DNA from: Streptomyces sp. NBC_00459
GTDB taxonomy: Bacteria; Actinomycetota; Actinomycetes; Streptomycetales; Streptomycetaceae
Direction: 5' to 3'
Length of the DNA stretch: 64,000 nt
Assembly: GCF_036013955.1 (NCBI RefSeq)
Contig: NZ_CP107903.1
Location: forward strand, 6,324,001 to 6,388,000
Shown here: positions 57,934 to 64,000 of the stretch, one piece after another
How the letters are laid out: the number at the start of each line of letters is the position of its first letter
Numbering within the stretch: position 1 is the stretch's first letter
The notes under the pieces: generated by a model
Databases searched by the model: none
What the model was told of the DNA's origin: nothing
Seen by the model: the letters and a program-made list of their open reading frames with translations, nothing else
Translations under genes and position numbers: made by a program

Positions 57934-58446
57934 ATGCTGCAACTCTCCGGGGGTTCCGGGGGACACGGCCCGGATCCCGTCCCTCGGTATGGCTCGTACC
58001 TCCAACCCCCGCTGGGGGCAGGCCATCTGAGCGTCGAGTACGACCCGCGCCCCACCGCCGCCCGCGAGGCCCGGGCCGAGATACGCAGGCGGTTGGAGGA
58101 GTGGGGCCTGGCCGGGCGGGAGGACTCGACCGACCGGGACGAAGACCTGGTCGACGTGGCGGAACTGCTCGTCAGCGAGTTGGTCACCAACGCGGTGCTG
58201 CACGCGGCGAGCCGGTTCCGGCTCACCCTGTCGGCCGCACACGGTGTCCTGCGCTGCGAGGTCACCGACACCGGCCGCAGTACTCCACAGGTGCGGCAGG
58301 CGGGCGCCGAGGAGAGCGGCCGGGGGATGTTCCTGGTGGACGCGCTCGCGAGGCGCTGGGGCTGCCACCAGGACGGGCCGGGCAAGACCGTCTGGTTCGA
58401 GCTCGGCACCTGCGGGTCCGACGGCTGTGGTCGGCGACAGCCGTAG
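57934..58446 (+). CDS. RsbW-like ATP-binding protein (HATPase)
   Basis: The product is 170 residues from the ATG at 57934 (an ATG at 57847 would add 29 unlike residues). The Bergerat fold shows the N-box in AELLVSELVTNAVLHA, LRCEVTDTGRS for G1, and ESGRGMFLVDALARRWG for the lid. It resembles the many Streptomyces anti-sigma-like ATPases. No clear partner is near. It follows the LuxR-type gene by 145 bases. Confidence 0.8.
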   Translation: MLQLSGGSGGHGPDPVPRYGSYLQPPLGAGHLSVEYDPRPTAAREARAEIRRRLEEWGLAGREDSTDRDEDLVDVAELLVSELVTNAVLHAASRFRLTLSAAHGVLRCEVTDTGRSTPQVRQAGAEESGRGMFLVDALARRWGCHQDGPGKTVWFELGTCGSDGCGRRQP

Positions 58447-58547
58447 CGTCCCGCGGGCGTTCCGGACGCCGGATGCCCCGGCTGTCCACCCTCCGGCTCC
58501 GGAACGCCCTCTTGTGCGACCAGCCCCTTTGCGCTTTCTTGACGTAC

Positions 58548-59873
58548 ATGGCGGACACCACAGGGAACACCACGGAATCAGGGGCCACGGGCGCCCCAAG
58601 CCCCAACTCCACTCCCCGTAAGTCCAGTTGGAAGTACATCGGCCCAGGGATCGTCGTCGCGGCGACCGGCGTGGGCGCCGGCGACCTGGTGGCGACGCTC
58701 ATCGCGGGCAGCAATTTCGGCTACACGCTCCTGTGGGCCGCCGTACTCGGCTGCCTGGTCAAGATCTCCCTCGCCGAGGCGGCCGGCCGCTGGCACCTCT
58801 CCACCGGCCGCACCCTCTTCGACGGCTGGGCGAGCCTCGGCCGCTGGACCACGTACTTCTTCGTCGTGTACGTCGTGATCTGGGGCTTCGTCTACGGCGC
58901 GGCGGCGATGTCGTCGAGCGCGCTGCCGCTCCAGGCGCTGTTCCCGGACGTCATGGACCTCAAGTGGTGGGCGATCCTGTGCGGGTTGTCGGGCCTGGTC
59001 TTCGTCTGGTTCAACAAGTACGAGGTCTTCGAGAAGGTCATGACCGTGCTGGTGGGCGTGATGTTCGTCGTCACGGTCTACCTGGCGATCCGGGTCACCC
59101 CGAACCTCGTGGACGCCTTCGCCGGCCTGCTGCCCGTCCTCCCCGACGAGAAGGACTCGATCCTCAACACACTGGGCCTGATCGGTGGCGTGGGCGGCAC
59201 CATCACCCTTGCGGCGTACGGCTACTGGGTCAACGCGAAGGGCTGGACCAACACAGGCTGGATGAAGGTGATGCGCCTCGACAACCGCGTCGCCTACGCG
59301 ACGACGGGCATCTTCGTGGTGGCGATGCTGTTCGTGGGCGCGGAGTTGCTGCATTCGGCCAACGTGGCGATCGCGAGCGGCGACAAGGGCCTGATTCAGC
59401 TGAGCGACATCCTGGAGGACAAGTACGGCACGGCGACCGCGAAGTTCTTCCTGATCGGCTTCTTCGCCACCTCCTACACCTCGCTGATCGGCGTCTGGCA
59501 CGGCGTGAGCCTGATGTTCGCCGACTTCGTGGAACGCTTCCGCGGCACCCGGACGACGGGCGAGGAGGTCGCCTCGGGCACGCGCGAACGCTCGTGGCCC
59601 TTCCGCGCCTACCTGCTGTGGCTGACCTTCCCGCCCATCGTCCTGCTCTTCCAGGGCCAGCCCTTCCGCCTGATCATCCTGTACGGCGTCCTGGGCGCGG
59701 CCTTCCTCCCCTTCCTGGCCGGCACCCTGCTGGTCCTGCTCAACTCCTCCCGCACACCAGCCGAATGGCGCAACCGGCTGCTGAGCAACGCGATGCTGGT
59801 GATCGCGGGCCTGCTGTTCCTGGTGCTGTGCGTGAAGCAGATCTGGGACCAGCCGTGGTCGGAGTTCTTCTGA
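58548..59873 (+). CDS. Nramp-related divalent-metal transporter with altered metal site
   Basis: The product is 441 residues with about 11 membrane segments. The overall helix pattern and the start WKYIGPGIVVAATGVGAGDLV resemble the Nramp family. The canonical metal-binding DPGN of helix 1 is replaced by GAGD, and the MPH of helix 6 is absent (the region reads TITLAAYGYWVNA). Transport of another ion or substrate is therefore possible. The ATG at 58548 is not preceded by a strong ribosome site; the long upstream reading is out of the family. The gene stands alone. Confidence 0.75.
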   Translation: MADTTGNTTESGATGAPSPNSTPRKSSWKYIGPGIVVAATGVGAGDLVATLIAGSNFGYTLLWAAVLGCLVKISLAEAAGRWHLSTGRTLFDGWASLGRWTTYFFVVYVVIWGFVYGAAAMSSSALPLQALFPDVMDLKWWAILCGLSGLVFVWFNKYEVFEKVMTVLVGVMFVVTVYLAIRVTPNLVDAFAGLLPVLPDEKDSILNTLGLIGGVGGTITLAAYGYWVNAKGWTNTGWMKVMRLDNRVAYATTGIFVVAMLFVGAELLHSANVAIASGDKGLIQLSDILEDKYGTATAKFFLIGFFATSYTSLIGVWHGVSLMFADFVERFRGTRTTGEEVASGTRERSWPFRAYLLWLTFPPIVLLFQGQPFRLIILYGVLGAAFLPFLAGTLLVLLNSSRTPAEWRNRLLSNAMLVIAGLLFLVLCVKQIWDQPWSEFF

Positions 59874-59940
59874 TCCCTCTTCCTGAGCCCTCTTCTGTCT
59901 CCGCACGGCTTCCTGTGGAAGAAGGCCCATCGGCAAAGGC

Positions 59941-61230
59941 TCAGTTGGAGGGCGGCGGCTGCAGTCCCTGCCACTTCGAGTCGGTGGCGATCGTCTTGAG
60001 CTGGTCGAGGGTCAGGGCGGGATTCGTCCGGGTCGGGCCGGTGATCTGGCTGGCGGAGTTGAAGGCGCTGACGACCACTCGCAGACCGTCGGGCCAGATG
60101 GCGTCGGCGGTCCGCATGACGAGCCCCTTGCCCTTGTCGTCGCCGGGGCCCTCACGGACGACGACCTTGACGCCGTCGGGCATGGTCACGGCGCCCGAGC
60201 CGGGGCCGAAGAGCTGGTCCTCGATGTCCTTCATGTTGGGCTGCACGTTGATCTGGACGAAGCTCTTGCCCTTGCCGTCGTCGACGACGACATAGCCGTA
60301 CTCGGTCCCGTCGCCGCTCTTGCCGACCACCTGGAGGCCCTGCGGGAGCAGACCGCTGAGCGTCGTCACGATGGTGCCGCTCTCGACCCCGGGAGTCTGG
60401 CTCGACGCCGGCGGCGTCTCGACCTCGGCGGCCTCGGGGATGGCGTTGACGGCCTTGAGCCAGGCCGGGTCGGTGACGAAGGTCTTCAACTGACTTCCGG
60501 ACAGCGGTGGTTCGGGACGACTGATGGGCGCGCCCTTCTCGGCGGCGGAATTCCACTCGCTCACCGACACCCGCGCGCCGTCGGCCGTGACGAGGTCAGC
60601 CGTCCACAGCTTCGTGTCGACGCGCCGGTCCGGATACTCGTATCCCTTGAGGATCCTGAGCACCGTGCCACCGGGCAGCGTGCTCCTCGCGCAGTCGTCG
60701 TACGGGACGAACGCGGTGTCCGGGCAATCGGTCGCCTGACGCGCCTGCCCGCTCCCCGGCTCGACCCGGCCGAGGCTGACGGAGAGCGCCGCGGCACCCT
60801 TCCCGTCGTCGAACACGGCAGACACGTACGGCCCCCGCTTCGAGTCCGTGCCGCGCGACGACTCCTTGCTGAGCACGCCCTCGGGGAGCAACTCCTTCAG
60901 GGTTGCGAGCAGTTGGGCGCCGGTGACGGGGGACGGGGTGGCGGTGCCGGTGGCATCACCGGGCCCGACGGTCGTCCCGCCGGCGCCCACGGCCCGCCGT
61001 CCGGTCCCGTCGCCGCCCCAGGGCGCGACGAGCGCGCCGCCCACCCCCACCAGCGCGATCGCGGCGGCGCCGCTCACGACAGCGGTCCGGCGGCGCATTC
61101 GGAGCCGGCGCCCCCGGCTCTCACCGCCGACGACGAGGGCGGCACGATCGGCGTCGAAGGCACCGCCGGCGTTGCGCAGGGCGGCGCCGAGCCGGTCCTC
61201 GAACTGGTCGTCTCGATGTTCAACGGACAT
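59941..61230 (-). CDS. Membrane protein with duplicated ectodomain, downstream of a SigE-type sigma gene
   Basis: The product is 429 residues. A short N-terminal cytoplasmic part (about 1-45) with an anti-sigma-like position leads to a membrane helix (AVVSGAAAIALVGVGGALVA, about 50-69). The outer part contains two copies of one domain: the first from LLATLKELLPEGV to FVTDPAWL, the second from IVTTLSGLLPQGL to IATDSKWQ. Both carry a VxFDDGKG/VVDDGKG strand and a SEWNSA/SAFNSA segment. It follows the sigma gene by 108 bases and may be its anti-sigma partner; no zinc motif is present. Confidence 0.7.
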   Translation of the reverse strand: MSVEHRDDQFEDRLGAALRNAGGAFDADRAALVVGGESRGRRLRMRRRTAVVSGAAAIALVGVGGALVAPWGGDGTGRRAVGAGGTTVGPGDATGTATPSPVTGAQLLATLKELLPEGVLSKESSRGTDSKRGPYVSAVFDDGKGAAALSVSLGRVEPGSGQARQATDCPDTAFVPYDDCARSTLPGGTVLRILKGYEYPDRRVDTKLWTADLVTADGARVSVSEWNSAAEKGAPISRPEPPLSGSQLKTFVTDPAWLKAVNAIPEAAEVETPPASSQTPGVESGTIVTTLSGLLPQGLQVVGKSGDGTEYGYVVVDDGKGKSFVQINVQPNMKDIEDQLFGPGSGAVTMPDGVKVVVREGPGDDKGKGLVMRTADAIWPDGLRVVVSAFNSASQITGPTRTNPALTLDQLKTIATDSKWQGLQPPPSN

Positions 61231-61270
61231 GGGGAACCACCACTTCTGCTGTGTACGGGAATTGTCTACC

Positions 61271-61296
61271 GGGAGGGGGAGGGGGAGGGGGAGGAG
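61271..61296. repeat. Hexanucleotide GAGGGG tract between sigma and membrane-protein genes
   Basis: About four GAGGGG/GGGGGA units run from 61271. The tract is purine-only on the plus strand and lies in the transcribed gap between the sigma gene and the downstream membrane gene. It could vary in copy number. Confidence 0.6.
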
Positions 61297-61338
61297 GCGA
61301 TGAGCGAGGGAAGGGGGGTGGGAGAAGGGAGACGGACG

Positions 61339-61851
61339 TCAGCGGACCGCGTACTCCCCGAGTTCCTCGCCGAGGAGGGTGCGCAGCCGGGCGAGTGCGC
61401 GGACGCATCGGGTGCGTACGGCGGCCGAGCTGACGTTCATCGCACCCGCCGTCTCCTCGATGGAACGGTCCTCCCAGTAGCGCAGGACGACCACCGCCCG
61501 GTCCTTGGGCGGGAGTTGGGCGAGTGCCTCGACGAGGGTGAGCCGCATGGTCACGTCGGTTCCGGCGGAGGGTGCGGGCATCTCGGGCAGCACGTCGGTG
61601 GCCCGCTCGGTACTGCTGCGTCGCCGCTGGTGCGTCAGAAAGGTGCGGGTGAGCACGGTCTGTGCATACCCCGCGGGGTTGTTGGCCCGGGAGACGCGCC
61701 CCCAGTTGACGTACAACCGCCCGAGCGTCTCCTGCACCAGGTCCTCGGCGAGGTACGTGTCCCCGGCGGTGAGCAGACACGCGGAGCGGTACAGATGCCC
61801 CGCCCGCGCCACCGCGAACTCCGCGTACTCGTCCGCGCGGACCTTTCTCAT
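61339..61851 (-). CDS. SigE-family (ECF) RNA polymerase sigma factor
   Basis: The product is 170 residues of the short SigE-like ECF group. Region 2 is visible in YAEFAVARAGHLYRSACLL, then DTYLAEDLVQETLGRLYVNW, and region 4 in LAQLPPKDRAVVVLRYWEDRS followed by IEETAGAMNVSSAAVRTRCV. GGGGGA before the ATG at 61851 is a clear ribosome site. Downstream on the same strand is the duplicated-ectodomain membrane protein, a likely control partner. Both would respond to an extracytoplasmic signal. Confidence 0.9.
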   Translation of the reverse strand: MRKVRADEYAEFAVARAGHLYRSACLLTAGDTYLAEDLVQETLGRLYVNWGRVSRANNPAGYAQTVLTRTFLTHQRRRSSTERATDVLPEMPAPSAGTDVTMRLTLVEALAQLPPKDRAVVVLRYWEDRSIEETAGAMNVSSAAVRTRCVRALARLRTLLGEELGEYAVR

Positions 61852-62043
61852 ACGTTCCCCCTGTTGCCTGTGCCGCGCTCAGGTCGTGGGCGCGTGGACT
61901 GTACTCACCTCATTGACGCGGTGGGGAGGGGGAAATGTTTCAGAGGGGGAGGGGACGGCGATGCGCCGCCCCCTCCCAGGGCTTGCGGTCGTCCCGCGAA
62001 CAGTGTGGCGCGGAACGGGTACGGGCCACTGCCGGGACCCGGC

Positions 62044-63078
62044 TCAGCGGTTGACGGCCTGGATCTCCTGAACGACGACGGCCTGCTCGGCCCCGAACTC
62101 GCCGTCGGGCAGGGCCTGCGGGTTGTTGACACCCGTCCCGGTCCAGTGGATCTTCCAGGTGATCGTGGCGCGGAGCGGGTACGACCCGTCGCCGGACGAG
62201 CGCAGGTACTTCACACCGCAGGGCGGGGTCTGGCCGGCCTTCCCGGCGGCGTACGGCTCCCCGATACGCCCGTTGACGAAGGTGCACACACCGGAGGCGG
62301 GGTAGACCTGCGCGTCGGCGGTACCGGGCTCGATCCGCAAGGACACGGGCTCGGCGACGGTGGTGGCCTCCATCGCCAGAACCGGTACGGACGCGGTCAC
62401 GGAGACGGGCTTGAACTGCGCCGCGTCCAGCCAGGCCCAGGTGGGCAGGTTCACCTTGGTGGGGCCGGCGGGGGCGAGGGTGACCTTGGTGGAGGGGACG
62501 CGGATCTCGTTGTAGGCGAGTCCGGCGAGGATCTCGGGGGTGATGACGTTGTCGATGCCGGCGGGAGGAGCGTCACCGGTGTCGACCCAGAAGTAGTCCT
62601 CCTTGCAGGAGTCCCAGCCCGGCGGATAGGACTTGTTGACGTACGAGCCCCACCAATAACCCTCGCCGGTCTTGTCCTTGTTGAAGTCCTTCGAGTGGTC
62701 GTCCTCGTTGAGGTACTTCTCCCGCTGCTCGGCATCCCACTCGTACCCCGTGGACCCCGCCTCCCACACCGGCTCCTTGACCTTCTGAAGCTCCTCGGGA
62801 CTGTACGTCGGGGCATACCAACAAGCAGGCGGCGTCCAGCCGCTTGAGGCGGCGACGGGCCCGGCCGACTGCCCGGACCCGTTCTTGGAACGGTCGTAGA
62901 CGACGGCGCCGGCGGTCGCGGAGAGGGTGTCGCCGGAGGCGTTGCCGGATGTGTTCGGGCCGTTGCCGAACGCTCCTGCACCAGGAGGATCTTGGGAGGC
63001 CATGGCAGAGGGGGACACGACCAGACACGTTGTTCCCGCGATCAGAACGGTCGTGGCGATAGAAAGCAGTCTGGTCAT
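62044..63078 (-). CDS. Secreted protein of unknown function, coupled to a lipoprotein gene
   Basis: The product is 344 residues. A signal peptide (about 1-27, ending SAMAS) is followed by a beta-rich mature part with CWYAPTYSPEELQ, DEDDHSKDFNKDKTGEGYWW-like acidic sequence and late cysteines (SGVCTFVNG, TPPCGVKYL). The ATG at 63078 overlaps the stop of the upstream lipoprotein gene (ATGA), so the two are translated together. The family is not recognised; a role at the cell surface is inferred. A longer in-frame start at 63087 exists. Confidence 0.7.
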   Translation of the reverse strand: MTRLLSIATTVLIAGTTCLVVSPSAMASQDPPGAGAFGNGPNTSGNASGDTLSATAGAVVYDRSKNGSGQSAGPVAASSGWTPPACWYAPTYSPEELQKVKEPVWEAGSTGYEWDAEQREKYLNEDDHSKDFNKDKTGEGYWWGSYVNKSYPPGWDSCKEDYFWVDTGDAPPAGIDNVITPEILAGLAYNEIRVPSTKVTLAPAGPTKVNLPTWAWLDAAQFKPVSVTASVPVLAMEATTVAEPVSLRIEPGTADAQVYPASGVCTFVNGRIGEPYAAGKAGQTPPCGVKYLRSSGDGSYPLRATITWKIHWTGTGVNNPQALPDGEFGAEQAVVVQEIQAVNR

Positions 63079-63737
63079 GGCTGGCACCTGTCAACTCCTC
63101 GAGTGGACTGGATCTTCACGAGTTCCCATACGCCAGCCTTGTTCTTCTGTACCTGGACGCCGTAGGCGACGTAGCTGTCCTTGTTCGGCGCTGTCTTCTT
63201 GACCTCTTTGGTCTTGATGACCTTGCTGAAGCCCTTGCTCTCATCCCCGCAGTAACTCAGCGAAGCGCTGTCTTTGGAACTGACGGTGACCTGGCGATCG
63301 AAGTAGCGCACGGTGCCGGTGACCGTCCACCCGACGTCGGTGAACGCCTTCACCCACTTTTCGGCAGCCACCGCGCCTTCACCCTCAGTGTAGAACTCCA
63401 AGGCGGGAAGCCGAGGGTTCTGGGCGACGATGGCCGCGTTGAGTGCGCGAATCATCTCCGCGTTGTCCTTGAGGACGGCGTCCTTGACGGCGTCACCGGT
63501 CTGCTCTGGCGTGAACGTGAGTGTGACATCTGACGGTAGTTCGACCTTCGGCCGGTCTGCGGAGGCGGCCGAGTCCGACGCGGACGCTGTCGGCGATGCC
63601 GAGGTCTCGCTCCCGGTATCGGCTCCGGCGATCTTGTCGTTGTCCTTCGATCCGCTGTCGTCGCCGCCACAGGCGGTCAACAGCAGGGCAGCGGACGCGA
63701 CGAGCGCGGCAGCAACGGGCAAAGAGCGGCGCTTCAC
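63075..63737 (-). CDS. Lipoprotein with a small alpha/beta domain
   Basis: The product is 220 residues. The signal peptide ends in a standard lipobox LLTAC (C23), followed by a Ser/Ala/Thr-rich linker. The domain includes DAVLKDNAEMIRALNAAIVAQ, PALEFYTEGEGAVAAEKWV and a C-terminal SYVAYGVQVQKNKAGVWEL, then RCQP. GGGGAG selects the GTG at 63737. The same C-terminal pattern appears in the truncated gene at the window edge, so these are tandem paralogues. It is coupled to the secreted protein downstream. Confidence 0.75.
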   Translation of the reverse strand: MKRRSLPVAAALVASAALLLTACGGDDSGSKDNDKIAGADTGSETSASPTASASDSAASADRPKVELPSDVTLTFTPEQTGDAVKDAVLKDNAEMIRALNAAIVAQNPRLPALEFYTEGEGAVAAEKWVKAFTDVGWTVTGTVRYFDRQVTVSSKDSASLSYCGDESKGFSKVIKTKEVKKTAPNKDSYVAYGVQVQKNKAGVWELVKIQSTRGVDRCQP

Positions 63738-63890
63738 AGTGGACTCCCCGTGAGACAGATGTGCTAGCAAAACCAAGACGCTATCGGTGGGGCCGGTGGT
63801 TCCGCCAGGCTGTCGAGAGCTTCACAGAAGCTTCACCATGGCAACGGGGAACACGAGCTGCCGACGTCGCTCAGTTCACCTTGCTCGCCC

Positions 63891-64000
63891 TCAAGGTTGG
63901 CATCTGGCGCTGCCCCGCTGGGAGGCGATCTTCTCGACGGCCCAAACACCTTTGTTGTTCCTGCGTAGTTGGGTGCTGTAGCGGACGTAGCTGTTCTTCG
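63891..64000 (-). CDS. Partial paralogue of the preceding lipoprotein (runs off the window)
   Basis: Only the last 35 residues are present. They read KNSYVRYSTQLRRNNKGVW, then AVEKIASQRGSARCQP, and align with KDSYVAYGVQVQKNKAGVW, then ELVKIQSTRGVDRCQP, of the gene at 63075-63737. The stop is at 63891-63893. A tandem duplication of the lipoprotein gene is the simple explanation; the rest lies outside the window. Confidence 0.7.
   Translation of the reverse strand, partial: KNSYVRYSTQLRRNNKGVWAVEKIASQRGSARCQP

Overview
This is a Streptomyces (or very close actinomycete) chromosome segment. Coding regions are GC-rich with strong third-position GC, GTG and TTG starts are common, and the gene set is typical of the genus: mycothiol S-conjugate amidase, GTP-dependent PEP carboxykinase, SigE-type sigma factors, DUF3455, DUF4307, a WhiJ-style XRE/ATPase pair and several leaderless genes. 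From 12 kb onward the order (msrA, metB, ilvA, greA, DUF4307, mca, thioredoxin-domain protein, pckA) looks like conserved chromosome core. No rRNA, tRNA, CRISPR array or intact insertion sequence was seen.

Layout. 1-10.98 kb is an accessory-looking stretch. It holds a truncated maltokinase-cap-like gene, an ATPase/XRE regulatory pair, a methyltransferase, a restriction-endonuclease/TerD fusion and a secreted DUF3455 protein. It then holds a visibly lower-GC block (6.67-9.91 kb) with a large secreted propeller-like protein and a coupled small partner, and a 1.07-kb gene-poor zone with decayed coding traces, one resembling a transposase. 11-24.7 kb holds an AI-2E-type permease, an HxlR regulator divergent from a dinucleotide-binding reductase, msrA, an M48 peptidase between two DUF4034-like paralogues, metB, a small sigma-like gene coupled to a membrane peptide, a MarR regulator, ilvA and a DrrAB-type exporter. 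24.7-39 kb holds greA, DUF4307, mca, a STAND ATPase with TPRs, a membrane-anchored protein, a thioredoxin-domain protein, a TetR/MFS unit, a TrhA-like membrane protein and pckA. 39-45.8 kb holds a tightly overlapping four-gene TelA/VWA/solute-binding operon, a small gene behind an AT-rich palindrome, and an alanine-type aminotransferase. 45.9-52.8 kb holds a lipoprotein, a secreted serine protease and a divergent D-amino-acid region (D-aminoacylase and D-amino-acid deaminase against sugar kinase, IclR and RidA). 53-64 kb holds a PH-like acidic protein, a secreted M14 carboxypeptidase opposite a LuxR-type STAND regulator, an ATPase, an Nramp-related transporter, a SigE-type sigma factor with a duplicated-ectodomain membrane protein, and a cluster of exported proteins ending in a truncated paralogue.

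How the parts work together. Several units carry their own candidate control sites: a palindrome filling the promoter spacer of the DrrAB-type exporter, a TetR-type operator on the MFS gene, an IclR-type palindrome in the D-amino-acid divergon, and a SigR-like promoter before mca. Convergent gene pairs are separated by strong inverted repeats, including two families of repeated intergenic elements.

Leads for unusual biology are the nuclease-TerD fusion (3.28-5.34 kb), the four-gene TelA/VWA operon (39.1-43.7 kb) and the low-GC secreted pair (6.7-9.9 kb). All names rest on reading the translated sequence and remembered family features; no database search was run.
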